Shown: positions 1 to 8,274 of the stretch, piece by piece
Layout: each line of letters begins with the position of its first letter
Numbering within the stretch: position 1 is the first letter of the stretch
NCBI GenBank assembly: GCA_016283575.1
Contig: JAEEND010000022.1
Location: forward strand, 170,086 to 234,085
Reading direction: 5' to 3'
Origin: Lachnospiraceae bacterium
GTDB lineage: Bacteria > Bacillota > Clostridia > Lachnospirales > Lachnospiraceae
DNA: 64,000 nt
Position numbers and translations under genes: made by a program
Notes under the pieces: generated by a model
The model's database searches: none
What the model was told of the DNA's origin: nothing
Seen by the model: the letters and a program-made list of their open reading frames with translations, nothing else

Positions 1-204
1 GGTAATATGACCGACAGGATCCTGAACGGTTTCGTAGTTGACTATATTTATTTAAGCTTTATAAACTTTCCCGTATTTAATGTTGCTGACATTTATGTCA
101 CAATCGGCACTATAGGCATAGCCATTCTTTTAATCTTCTTTTACAAAGAGGATGATTTAAACTTCTTACGATTTAAAGAAAAGAAAATCAGGGAATTACA
201 TTAA
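1..204 (+). CDS. lspA: Signal peptidase II, C-terminal fragment
   Basis: Partial gene that enters from upstream of the window. The visible part reads G-N-M-T-D-R and then holds the second catalytic region of the lipoprotein signal peptidase: a DRI motif near the start, the stretch FINFPVFNVADIYVTIG with the conserved NVAD aspartate, and a last membrane helix (about 20 hydrophobic residues) before a basic tail. LspA is an inner-membrane aspartyl protease that cuts prolipoproteins before the lipobox cysteine. The stop overlaps the start of the next gene (TAATG), which implies translational coupling with the pseudouridine synthase, the usual lspA-rluD pairing in Firmicutes. Confidence 0.9.
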   Translation, partial: GNMTDRILNGFVVDYIYLSFINFPVFNVADIYVTIGTIGIAILLIFFYKEDDLNFLRFKEKKIRELH

Positions 205-1118
205 TGGAAGAACATGTTTTTATTGTATTACCTGAAGAAGAAGGAGAGAGATGCGATAAATATTTAAGTAATCTGTTTCCGGATTTATCCAGGTCATTTA
301 TTCAAAAACAAATAGAAGATGGGAATCTCATCATCAATGACAGTCCCAAAAAGGCAAATTATAAGATAAAAGCCGATGACAGGATAGTATTAACAATTCC
401 CAGCTTAAAGGATCCCGAAATAGTTCCTGAAAATATTCCCATTGATATAGTATATGAAGATGATGATGTTGCCATCGTAAATAAACCTCAGGGAATGGTG
501 GTTCATCCTTCCTGCGGTCATTATTCAGGCACCCTGGTAAATGCTTTATTATTTCATTTAAACGGACGTTTAAGCGGCATAAACGGGGTGTTAAGACCCG
601 GTATTGTGCATAGAATTGATAAAGATACATCCGGTCTTCTGATAATATGTAAGAATGATAAAGCCCATAATCATATAGCGGAACAGCTAAAGGATCATAC
701 CTGTAATCGCATTTATCATGCAATATGCCACGGTATAATAAAGGAAGATAATTTAACAGTAGATGCGCCTCTTGGACGTGATAAAAATGACAGAAAAAAG
801 ATGAGTATCGTCCCTGACGGCAAGAGAGCAGTAACTCATATAAAAGTATTGGAGCGATTTAAAGATTATACATATATTGAATGTAAGCTTGAAACAGGAC
901 GTACTCATCAGATAAGAGTTCATTTAAAGAGTATAAATCATCCCTTAATGGGCGATCCCGTATATTTTAACGGAAAAGAAAGCTTTAAATGCGCAGGACA
1001 GATATTACATGCGAAAACCATAGGCTTTATAAGTCCAACAACGGGTGAAAAGCTGCTTTTTGATTCAGAATTACCGGATTACTTTGAAGATATACTGAAA
1101 AAATTGCGAAATAACTGA
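204..1118 (+). CDS. rluD: RluD-family 23S rRNA pseudouridine synthase
   Basis: 304 residues, full length for the RluA/RluD family. An N-terminal S4-like RNA-binding region (about residues 15-65) precedes the pseudouridine synthase domain. The catalytic motif HRIDKDTSG is present, with the nucleophilic aspartate at D139, and the late motif GRTHQIRVH is intact. The enzyme isomerises uridines in rRNA. The ATG overlaps the lspA stop. Which uridines are modified (RluD-like 1911/1915/1917 or another set) cannot be told from sequence; the lspA linkage favours the YlyB/RluD type. Confidence 0.9.
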   Translation: MEEHVFIVLPEEEGERCDKYLSNLFPDLSRSFIQKQIEDGNLIINDSPKKANYKIKADDRIVLTIPSLKDPEIVPENIPIDIVYEDDDVAIVNKPQGMVVHPSCGHYSGTLVNALLFHLNGRLSGINGVLRPGIVHRIDKDTSGLLIICKNDKAHNHIAEQLKDHTCNRIYHAICHGIIKEDNLTVDAPLGRDKNDRKKMSIVPDGKRAVTHIKVLERFKDYTYIECKLETGRTHQIRVHLKSINHPLMGDPVYFNGKESFKCAGQILHAKTIGFISPTTGEKLLFDSELPDYFEDILKKLRNN

Positions 1119-1144
1119 TAAAAAAAATCGAGAAATTAATGTCA

Positions 1145-1169
1145 GTTTACATAATATTATTATGTAAAC
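1145..1169. repeat. Perfect 10-5-10 inverted repeat resembling a dif site
   Basis: Arms GTTTACATAA and TTATGTAAAC flank a 5-bp centre, TATTA. The arms match the XerD-side half-site that I recall for Firmicute dif sites (TTATGTAAACT), on both sides. A second, outer repeat (TGTCAG at 1140-1145, CTGACA at 1183-1188) surrounds it. It lies between two plus-strand genes, upstream of the predicted promoter of the cytidylate kinase-like gene, so it could be an operator instead of a recombination site. There is no T-tract, so a terminator role is unlikely. Confidence 0.6.
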
Positions 1170-1193
1170 ATACTTTAATTATCTGACAATTTA

Positions 1194-1202
1194 TGTTATA
1201 AT
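1194..1202 (+). promoter_or_regulatory. Extended -10 promoter for the cytidylate kinase-like gene
   Basis: TG-T-TATAAT forms a consensus extended -10 element with TATAAT at 1197-1202. No good -35 hexamer is visible at 17 bp, which is common with extended -10 promoters. The predicted transcript starts near 1209, about 45 bases before the chosen ATG. Confidence 0.5.
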
Positions 1203-1254
1203 CTTAATATAAAATTTAGATATAAATTATAAGTAAGTGAAGGGAGTATCGCTT

Positions 1255-1887
1255 ATGAATACAATTATAACTATCGGCAGACAGTATGGATCTGCAGGAC
1301 ATGAAATCGGAGAGAAGGTCGCAAACTATTTTAAAATTCCCTTTTGTGACAAATCAATTTTAACAAGAGCTGCCAAAGAAAGCGGTTTTTGCGAAGAAAT
1401 GATCCAGAATCATGATGAAAGACCCACAAGCTCTTTCCTTTATAACCTGGTAATGGATACATATTCCTTTGGTTACAATTCCTCATCATTTGTTGATATG
1501 CCCATAAGTCATAAGGTATTTTTAGCGCAATTTGATGCCATTAAGAAAATGGCCAATGAAGGTCCCTGTGTATTTGTAGGTAGATGCGCTGATTATGCTT
1601 TAAACGATTACAAAAATGTAATTAATCTTTTCATTTATGCTGATGATGATTTTAAAATAAAGAACATATTAAAAAAAGAACCTTCCATTACAACAGAAGC
1701 AAAAGCGAGAGAGACCTATCTAAAAAAAGATAAACAGCGTGCATCATACTATAATTATTATTCATCAAAAAAGTGGGGGCATGCAGAATCCTATGATTTA
1801 TGCATAAATTCCGGAAAACTCGGTGTTGATCGTACCGTGGATTTGATCGTGCAATATGTTGAAGATTTTGAAAAAGCCACAAAATAG
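1255..1887 (+). CDS. Cytidylate kinase-like family protein
   Basis: 210 residues from the ATG at 1255. A GTG at 1237 lies in frame, but an AGGGAG ribosome binding site at 1241-1246 fixes the ATG as the start. The protein opens with IITIGRQYGSAGHEIGEKVA, the P-loop-like glycine-rich start of the cytidylate kinase-2 family, and later has FVGRCADYAL, the second conserved block of that family. The family resembles CMP kinase but its substrate is mostly untested, and true Cmk is normally encoded elsewhere with rpsA or ispH. It has its own promoter and is followed by a strong terminator, so it is monocistronic. Confidence 0.8.
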   Translation: MNTIITIGRQYGSAGHEIGEKVANYFKIPFCDKSILTRAAKESGFCEEMIQNHDERPTSSFLYNLVMDTYSFGYNSSSFVDMPISHKVFLAQFDAIKKMANEGPCVFVGRCADYALNDYKNVINLFIYADDDFKIKNILKKEPSITTEAKARETYLKKDKQRASYYNYYSSKKWGHAESYDLCINSGKLGVDRTVDLIVQYVEDFEKATK

Positions 1888-1963
1888 ATTGGCACCCGAC
1901 TCATAATATGATGGAACCGATAATTTAATTTATCTTAGATTTGTAAAAAAATAGCTATTATTT

Positions 1964-2010
1964 TAAAAGCACCCCAAATGTAAAACTTGCATTCGAGGTG
2001 CTTTTTTCTT
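1964..2010 (+). terminator. Rho-independent terminator after the cytidylate kinase-like gene
   Basis: AAAAGCACC at 1965-1973 pairs with GGTGCTTTT at about 1998 onward, followed by a run of T. The stem is A/T-flanked on both sides. Confidence 0.8.
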
Positions 2011-2012
2011 AC

Positions 2013-2041
2013 TTGCAAAGACAGAATAGACGTGGTATTAT
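2013..2041 (+). promoter_or_regulatory. Promoter of the tyrosine recombinase gene
   Basis: TTGCAA (2013-2018), 17-bp spacer, TATTAT (2036-2041), with TGG just before the -10 (extended -10). The predicted start point is near 2048, which leaves a leader of about 80 bases. Confidence 0.65.
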
Positions 2042-2053
2042 GAATATATATCT

Positions 2054-2100
2054 ATGCGTTAAATCTCAATTTAACGAATAAATAGCACGAATTTACGCAT
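2054..2100. repeat. Cluster of three related half-sites in the recombinase leader
   Basis: CGTTAAAT (2057-2064) and ATTTAACG (2069-2076) form a perfect 8-4-8 inverted repeat. A further copy, ATTTACGCAT, at 2091-2100 is the inverse of ATGCGTTAAAT (2054-2064) with one base missing. The cluster starts about 6 bp after the predicted transcription start. It could bind the recombinase itself, act as an operator, or form a leader hairpin. Confidence 0.55.
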
Positions 2101-2128
2101 ATCTATTTGATCCGGAGGTAAATTAATC

Positions 2129-3190
2129 ATGGGCCGTGATTCTGAATATAATAAAGAAAAAGATAAAAAATATAGATTAAAACTTGAAGCCATGAAGAAA
2201 AAGCTTCCCACTTATACCTATGAGTTTTTAGATTCCAAAGCTCAAAGGAATCCAAATACAGCCGTTTCATATACATATGATCTGCTTGATTTCTTCGAAT
2301 ACTTAAAAGAGTTTTGTCCCGGGGCTAAATCATATGAAATATCATCTGTTCCTGCAGATATATTAAATTCTTTAACTTTCCAGGACATTAATGAGTACCA
2401 GAAATATCTAAGCGCTAAAGATGTAACGATCATCGGAAAATACGACCGTCAGAATGAAATATCCGGAATCGCAAGGAAAATGTCCGCATTGCGTTCTTTT
2501 TATAAATATCAGGTTGAGCATCAATTTCTTGATAACGATCCAACTGTTGGCGCCAATAAGCAAAACCGCAAGGATGACGACCATGTGATCATTCGATTAA
2601 CGCCATCCGAAGTCGATACCTTCCTGAATGTAATAAAAAACTGCGAAGTCGGGTCTCTCAGGCAGCAAAAAATACTTCAAAATACAAGATATCGAGATTT
2701 GGCGATACTTACTCTCCTGCTTAGAACAGGTATTCGAGTTTCAGAATGTGTCGGATTGGACGTTGACGATCTTAATTTCAATGAAAACTCAATGGTTGTT
2801 GTAAGAAAAGGCCGTAAAGAGCATATTCTTTATTTTGATGAGGTAACAAAAGAAGCTCTATGTGATTATCTTGAGCTTGAACGCCCCCATTATATTGATT
2901 CCGACAAGGAAAAAGCTCTTTTTATGTCCATTCAGAAGCGCCGAATTGCCATTAGAAGCGTTCAGCAAATGGTAAATAAGTATGCCCATGTGGCTGTTGC
3001 CAATAAGAAAATATCTCCTCATAAAATGCGTTCCACATATGGTACCGCATTATATAATAAAACAGGTGATATAAGGCTTGTAGCCGATGTTTTAGGTCAT
3101 TCTGACATAAATACCACAGCAAAGCATTACGCAGCATCCGAGGATGCTCACAGACGTGCTGCGGCAAAAGTTGATCCTTATTCGGAATAA
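2129..3190 (+). CDS. Tyrosine recombinase, Xer-like (XerS-length)
   Basis: 353 residues. The N-terminal SAM-like core-binding domain spans about residues 25-140 and the catalytic domain about 155-345. The catalytic set is complete: R203 (in TGIRVSE), a K near 227-230 (VVRKGRK), HKMR at 298-301, H324 (LGHSDINTT) and the nucleophile Y334. The protein is longer than XerC/XerD (about 300) and close to the single-recombinase XerS of streptococci (about 356). It has a GGAGG site 12 bases before the ATG. It stands alone with its own promoter and terminator and no phage genes nearby, which favours a chromosome-dimer-resolution role over a prophage integrase. Substrate site not proven. Confidence 0.85.
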   Translation: MGRDSEYNKEKDKKYRLKLEAMKKKLPTYTYEFLDSKAQRNPNTAVSYTYDLLDFFEYLKEFCPGAKSYEISSVPADILNSLTFQDINEYQKYLSAKDVTIIGKYDRQNEISGIARKMSALRSFYKYQVEHQFLDNDPTVGANKQNRKDDDHVIIRLTPSEVDTFLNVIKNCEVGSLRQQKILQNTRYRDLAILTLLLRTGIRVSECVGLDVDDLNFNENSMVVVRKGRKEHILYFDEVTKEALCDYLELERPHYIDSDKEKALFMSIQKRRIAIRSVQQMVNKYAHVAVANKKISPHKMRSTYGTALYNKTGDIRLVADVLGHSDINTTAKHYAASEDAHRRAAAKVDPYSE

Positions 3191-3193
3191 ATT

Positions 3194-3232
3194 AAAAGCT
3201 TCCATAGTTTGATTACTACGGAAGCTTTTTAA
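3194..3232. terminator. Bidirectional terminator between convergent genes
   Basis: AAAAGCTTCC (3194-3203) pairs with GGAAGCTTTTT (3220-3230). A/T runs on both sides serve the recombinase on the plus strand and the permease on the minus strand. Confidence 0.8.
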
Positions 3233-3240
3233 TTTAATGA

Positions 3241-4653
3241 TCAATCATCATTTTTATTACGGGATTTTAATCTGTCTTTGATGAATTTTGATATAAATAC
3301 ATATGCTTTCTTAATCCCGTTAAATATGGCAACAAATAACTTTTTAATAAAAAGTGCCGGCTTTGTGGGTTTCTTTTCTTCTTTTACCAGATTATGATTC
3401 ATGGTACCGTCTTCACTTACGGATGCCAGTTCAAAATATTCATCCTGACCGGTAGGTAAGTCTTTTGCTTTTAGCTTCTTATCGGAAATCTTATTAATAC
3501 CCGCAAGAATGACTGCAGTTAAAGGTACACCGATGATCATACCGATAACACCCCAGAATCCGCCGAAAACGGTAATCGAAACGATGATCCAGAATGAAGT
3601 GATACCCGTTGACTGTGAAAGGATCATGGGGCCTATGAAATTACCGTCAACCTGCTGCAAAACCAATATGAAAATCACGAAATACAGAGCCATCTTAGGA
3701 TTAACAAGTAAAATAATAAGTGTGCTTGGAACAGCTCCCAGGTAAGGACCAAAGAAAGGAATTACATTGGTAACGCCGATGATCACACTGATAAGCAATG
3801 CGTAAGGGATTCCGATTATAAGGCATCCAAAATAACAGATAATACCGATGATAAGTGAATCAAATATTTTACCGGAAAGGAATCCGATAAAGGTTTTGTG
3901 GGTAAATCTTACGGATTCAACAAAGGCATTGGCGGTATTCTTAGATAAAAAAGCATATATTAATTTAACTGAACCGCCTGCAAATCTTTCTTTTGATACA
4001 AGGACATATATTGAAATTATAATTCCGATAATAACATTCCATAAAAATTTAAATATCTTAAGTAAGCTCGCGGAAAATGATGAAATAAATGTATTAATAT
4101 TGGGAAGCAATAATTTCTGTACCGAAGGCATTACAACATCATTTAAGAAGTTGTCAGCTTCGCTTGAATAATCATATACAAGATCCGAAAGCATTTTCGC
4201 AAATTCGGGATTGTCTTCCAGGGTTTTATTTACAAATTCAACGAGGTTGTTGGTATAAATCGTGTAATGATTGATAAGACTCTGAACGCTTGAATATAAT
4301 TCAGGTATAACATTGGCAAAAAAAGCATATGCCATATAAATTATCACTGTGAATGTGATCAATAATGATACCAATCTGGATATTTTCTCTTTGTTTTTTA
4401 ACTTATCATTCTTATTAAGATAATTGATTACAGGCATTACTGCTTTCTTTTCAACAAAATTAAGCAACGGAGTAATCAAATATGCAATTACCATACCATA
4501 TGTAATGGGTGCAAGAACTTTATTTAATGCCGCAAGCCCATCCATAAGGGTTGACAGTTTAAAAAACAGAAAATATACAGCCATTATGGATACGGCTGTA
4601 AGAAAAAGTGTTAATCCGATCTGGAAATATTTGTTTTCAAGCTTAATCTTCAT
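3241..4653 (-). CDS. AI-2E family transporter (YtvI/TqsA-like permease)
   Basis: 470 residues with about eight membrane segments: two near residues 10-60, one near 95-115, a cluster from about 205 to 370. Family hallmarks are the IGVTNVIPFFGPYLGAVP stretch and the following GNFIGPMILSQSTG and GVIGMIIGVPLTAV blocks. Members export various small molecules or act as Na+/H+ antiporters; the name does not show autoinducer-2 transport here. The C-terminal 70 residues are hydrophilic and basic, an extension beyond the core family. AAGGGG lies 8 bases before the ATG. Transcribed alone, divergent from the tRNA thiolase gene. Confidence 0.85.
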   Translation of the reverse strand: MKIKLENKYFQIGLTLFLTAVSIMAVYFLFFKLSTLMDGLAALNKVLAPITYGMVIAYLITPLLNFVEKKAVMPVINYLNKNDKLKNKEKISRLVSLLITFTVIIYMAYAFFANVIPELYSSVQSLINHYTIYTNNLVEFVNKTLEDNPEFAKMLSDLVYDYSSEADNFLNDVVMPSVQKLLLPNINTFISSFSASLLKIFKFLWNVIIGIIISIYVLVSKERFAGGSVKLIYAFLSKNTANAFVESVRFTHKTFIGFLSGKIFDSLIIGIICYFGCLIIGIPYALLISVIIGVTNVIPFFGPYLGAVPSTLIILLVNPKMALYFVIFILVLQQVDGNFIGPMILSQSTGITSFWIIVSITVFGGFWGVIGMIIGVPLTAVILAGINKISDKKLKAKDLPTGQDEYFELASVSEDGTMNHNLVKEEKKPTKPALFIKKLFVAIFNGIKKAYVFISKFIKDRLKSRNKNDD

Positions 4654-4685
4654 ATGATTACCCCTTATAAAGGTTTCTTAATAAA

Positions 4686-4691
4686 ATTATA
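4686..4691 (-). promoter_or_regulatory. Possible -10 element for the permease gene
   Basis: TATAAT read on the minus strand, 33-38 bases before the permease ATG. No convincing -35 hexamer was found at 16-18 bp. Confidence 0.35.
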
Positions 4692-4778
4692 GCACACAGG
4701 CAATAAGAATTATTACAAATTTAGAATACTTTTATTTATTTATTATGCTATACTTAATCTAAAGAAAATAACAAAAAT

Positions 4779-5501
4779 ATGCAGGAAAACAGACTTTTAA
4801 GCCTGATAAGACAGGCAATAGATAAATATGAAATGATCGATGAGGGCGATAAAATTGCCGTAGGGATTTCAGGCGGTAAGGATTCACTCACTCTTCTTTA
4901 CGGACTTTCAAAGCTTAAGAACTTTTATCCAAAGTCCTTTGAATTATATGCTTTTACAGTTGATCTGGGCTTTGAAAATGTGGATTTTTGTAAAATCAAA
5001 GCTTTTTGCGATGATTTAGGTGTTGAATATCAAATAATAAAGACTGACATCGCTTCCATAGTATTTGATATAAGAAAAGAACAAAATCCCTGTTCTTTAT
5101 GCGCAAAAATGCGTAAAGGAGCATTAAATGCCCGATTAAAGGAGCTTGAAATAAATAAGATCGCCTATGCCCATCATAAGGATGATGTTGTTGATACTCT
5201 TCTGCTTTCTTTGATCTATGAAGGAAGATTCAATACCATTAATCCCGTTACATATTTAGACAGGGATAAGATAACTGTCCTCAGGCCTTTAATCTATGTA
5301 AAAGAAAGCGAAGTCAAGGGCTTTGTAAATAAATATGAGATTCCTGTTTTAAAGAGCCCCTGTCCCGTTGATAAAAAAACAAAACGAGAATACGTTAAGA
5401 AAGTTTTAAGTGAAATAAATAAATGTGCCCCCGGAGTAAGCAATCGCATATTTACAGCAATTGAAACTGTTAATTTTTTTGCCGGCAAAGACAAAAGGTG
5501 A
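4779..5501 (+). CDS. TtcA-like tRNA thiolation PP-loop ATPase
   Basis: 240 residues. The PP-loop ATP-pyrophosphatase signature SGGKDS sits at 31-36. Three cysteines match the iron-sulfur ligands of TtcA: C105 and C108 (PCSLC) and C195 (SPCPVD). An HHKDD motif near 132-136 is typical of the subgroup. E. coli TtcA makes 2-thiocytidine at tRNA position 32; Firmicute relatives of this length are usually placed in the same group without direct proof. A TATACT -10 at 4749-4754 gives a short leader, and only a weak purine-rich ribosome site precedes the ATG. The stop lies 4 bases before the kinase start, so the two genes are co-transcribed. Confidence 0.8.
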   Translation: MQENRLLSLIRQAIDKYEMIDEGDKIAVGISGGKDSLTLLYGLSKLKNFYPKSFELYAFTVDLGFENVDFCKIKAFCDDLGVEYQIIKTDIASIVFDIRKEQNPCSLCAKMRKGALNARLKELEINKIAYAHHKDDVVDTLLLSLIYEGRFNTINPVTYLDRDKITVLRPLIYVKESEVKGFVNKYEIPVLKSPCPVDKKTKREYVKKVLSEINKCAPGVSNRIFTAIETVNFFAGKDKR

Positions 5502-5505
5502 GCCA

Positions 5506-8262
5506 ATGCATATTACACTGGAAAACGCAATTAACATAGCAAACCTCCTTAATTTCCGATCGATTATTTTTAAAATAGCCGATGGGCAGATTAAGGTTGT
5601 TTTTTATTCTGATTCAATTCCTCAAATGTTCGGATATGAACCCGATGATTTTGATAATACACTTCATACGGATTGTTCAAAACTTATCTCCCGCTACGAT
5701 TATGAATATCTTTATAAAGGCTTTTTTGAAATAGCTCATACAAAGAAAAGCTACAGCTATACCATTCAGGTTAAAAAGAAAAACGGTGGTTTATGCTTTT
5801 TAAGTGGAGTTGCTGCTTACTTTGCGGAAGAAAATGATGATCTTTATTATTATTCATCCATATATGACAGTTCTGAATCAAAGGATAAAAAGAAATCCGA
5901 ATTGATTCAAAATGCCGAAAGATATCATAAGGCCATTGAATTTGCCAATATAGCCACATGGGACTATGACATCATAAATAAAAAGTTCTTATATGAAGAT
6001 GATTTAAATAAATTCTTTGATTTTACATTTACCAATTTAAATATCCCTGAAGCGATCTTAAGTTCAAGGCTGATAGATAAAGATGATATTCCGGAATATC
6101 TTGAATCCTACCGAAAGCTCACTGCTGGATATAAGGAAGTTACAAGAGAAAACTGGTTCCATTTCCCCAACTCAAATACTCCTAAATATATCAGAGTTAA
6201 ATATACCGTGGAATTTAACAAGGATAATATCCCTGTTGTCGCTCACGGAATGCTTATAGATCTTACTGAGCAAAAGAATGCTGAAATTGCCTTTAATTTA
6301 AGATCCGAAGCTCTGATAAAAAATAATGTTGATAATATATGCATTAATCAGGCAAATCTTTCAAATAATACCATTAAGTCCGCTATGTCAAACTATGCGT
6401 ATTTAAAGGATTTTACCATTTGCGAATCCTTTGATGATCTGATTGCTCAGATCGTTGATAAGATTCCCGGACAGAATGATAAAATACATTTTATAAATAC
6501 TTTTTCAAGAAACTCTCTCCTATCCACTTTTGATAAGAGTAATTACCAGGTAAATCTTGAGCACTCTTTATATATTAAAAAGGATTGCGAGATCTTTGTA
6601 AAAACAACCGCAAATTTAATTAAAAATCCCATAAACGGCGATGTTGAATGCGTTCTTAATATTATTAATATTAATTATAACAAGACCATTGAAAACCTTG
6701 TAAATGGCACTGTTCAGCGTGAATATGACTATATCGCTCTTGTATATATCAAAACCAATATTTTCTTTATAATCGACCGCTATAATGTGGACTTAAATGA
6801 AGAAAACGAAGATTTCTTAGGATATTTTACAAATGAATTTAAACGAACAATCCAATCGGAAGACGAACTTGAATACCTGTTATCCGAATTCAACTATCCT
6901 AACCTCATAGAAAAGATAAATACTTACGGAGAATATACCCTTCAATATAATACCAGCGATAATTACGAAAAGAATAAGCATAAAATACTTCGATTTGCCT
7001 TTTTAAATAATAAACGTGATGTCATGACGGTTTCCTGTCATGATACAACCAAGCTCTTTAATGAAGAGCTTGAACAGAAAAGAAAGCTTTCAAATGCTTT
7101 GGTTGCCGCAGAAAAGGCAAATATCGCAAAATCCGAATTCTTATCTTTGGTAAGCCATGATATAAGAACTCCTTTAAACGGGATCATGGGAATGCTGGAA
7201 CTTGCATCGGACCAGGATGATATTAATGTTATAAGGGGCTATCTTAATAAAGCAAAGACCTCCTCAAGTTATCTTTTAGGCCTCTTAAATGACGTTTTGG
7301 ATATGTCCAAGATTGAATCCGGTAAAATCGAATTGAAGCCCGAAACTTATCCTTACAGCGAGTTCGAAGAATATTTAAGCGGAATAATTCAACCTCTCTG
7401 TGATAAAAAGAATTTACATTTCAACTTTATTACGGATATCAAAAATAAAGCTATATATGTTGACAAGCTGAGATTTAATCAGATCATGTTCAATATTCTC
7501 TCAAACTCCTGCAAATATACTAATCCCGGAGGAAATATTGAGCTTAAAATACGCAGTGATACCATCGATGAAAAGACCCTTATCGCTTATATAACGATTT
7601 CCGATAATGGTATAGGAATGTCTGATGAGTTTCAAAAGCATTTATTTGAATCATTCAGTCAGGAAAACCGCCCCGGTGTGGAAATAACAGAAGGTTCAGG
7701 TTTGGGACTTTCAATTGCATATAATCTTGTAAAACTCATGGGTGGAGAAATTGCCGTAGAAAGTATTATCAATCAGGGAACGATATTCAAATTATCCTTT
7801 ATACTTCCTTATAAAGAAATTACCGACGAACATCCCATCATTGATGAAGTAATAGATACCGAACCTATCAGAAAAGATTATTCCGGCAAGCGTTTCCTTC
7901 TTTGCGAAGATAATGAGATCAACCAGGAGATTGCTCTTCAGATACTTACAAATGTAGGAGCAAAGGTTGATATAGCAAATGACGGCCTTGAAGCCGTACA
8001 GATGTATAAAAAGGCAAAATCATATCATTATGATGCCATATTTATGGATATCAGAATGCCTAATATGGATGGCATGGCTGCTACTAAGGAGATCAGAAAA
8101 TCCAAAAAGAAAGACAGTAAGACAATTCCTGTTATTGCCATGACCGCCAATGCCATGAGTGAGGATCGCATGGAATGTATCGAAGCAGGCATGAATGCTT
8201 ACATACCTAAACCTATAAATATTCATCAGATGTATGCGCTCATGACAAGAATAATCAACTAG
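5506..8262 (+). CDS. Hybrid sensor histidine kinase/response regulator
   Basis: 918 residues from the ATG at 5506, chosen because AAAAGGTGA lies just before it; an upstream TTG at 5461 would overlap the thiolase. The order is: an N-terminal PAS-like sensor (about 20-110), a second PAS (about 130-260, ending in VAHGMLIDLTEQ), an unassigned region (270-520), HisKA with phospho-acceptor H551 (SHDIRTPLNG), HATPase_c with NILSNSCKYT, DNGIGM and GSGLGLSI, and a C-terminal receiver with phospho-acceptor D848 (IFMDIRMP) and KPIN. No membrane segment and no HPt domain are visible, so it is cytoplasmic and would need a separate phosphotransfer partner or act through its own receiver. The signal is unknown. 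Confidence 0.9.
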   Translation: MHITLENAINIANLLNFRSIIFKIADGQIKVVFYSDSIPQMFGYEPDDFDNTLHTDCSKLISRYDYEYLYKGFFEIAHTKKSYSYTIQVKKKNGGLCFLSGVAAYFAEENDDLYYYSSIYDSSESKDKKKSELIQNAERYHKAIEFANIATWDYDIINKKFLYEDDLNKFFDFTFTNLNIPEAILSSRLIDKDDIPEYLESYRKLTAGYKEVTRENWFHFPNSNTPKYIRVKYTVEFNKDNIPVVAHGMLIDLTEQKNAEIAFNLRSEALIKNNVDNICINQANLSNNTIKSAMSNYAYLKDFTICESFDDLIAQIVDKIPGQNDKIHFINTFSRNSLLSTFDKSNYQVNLEHSLYIKKDCEIFVKTTANLIKNPINGDVECVLNIININYNKTIENLVNGTVQREYDYIALVYIKTNIFFIIDRYNVDLNEENEDFLGYFTNEFKRTIQSEDELEYLLSEFNYPNLIEKINTYGEYTLQYNTSDNYEKNKHKILRFAFLNNKRDVMTVSCHDTTKLFNEELEQKRKLSNALVAAEKANIAKSEFLSLVSHDIRTPLNGIMGMLELASDQDDINVIRGYLNKAKTSSSYLLGLLNDVLDMSKIESGKIELKPETYPYSEFEEYLSGIIQPLCDKKNLHFNFITDIKNKAIYVDKLRFNQIMFNILSNSCKYTNPGGNIELKIRSDTIDEKTLIAYITISDNGIGMSDEFQKHLFESFSQENRPGVEITEGSGLGLSIAYNLVKLMGGEIAVESIINQGTIFKLSFILPYKEITDEHPIIDEVIDTEPIRKDYSGKRFLLCEDNEINQEIALQILTNVGAKVDIANDGLEAVQMYKKAKSYHYDAIFMDIRMPNMDGMAATKEIRKSKKKDSKTIPVIAMTANAMSEDRMECIEAGMNAYIPKPINIHQMYALMTRIIN

Positions 8263-8274
8263 ATTAAATATGCA

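Noticed and set aside
334..723. 129-codon minus-strand frame opposite the RluD gene
   Set aside because: Shadow of the pseudouridine synthase gene, with no recognisable domain.
2129..3190. Integrase of a mobile element
   Set aside because: No attachment-site duplication, excisionase, phage or conjugation genes, or change in base composition was seen around it.
3848..4171. 107-codon plus-strand frame opposite the AI-2E permease
   Set aside because: Lies wholly within a well-supported minus-strand membrane protein and lacks a ribosome site.
3241..4653. Autoinducer-2 quorum-sensing function for the AI-2E family protein
   Set aside because: The family name does not show AI-2 transport, and no luxS or lsr genes are in the window.
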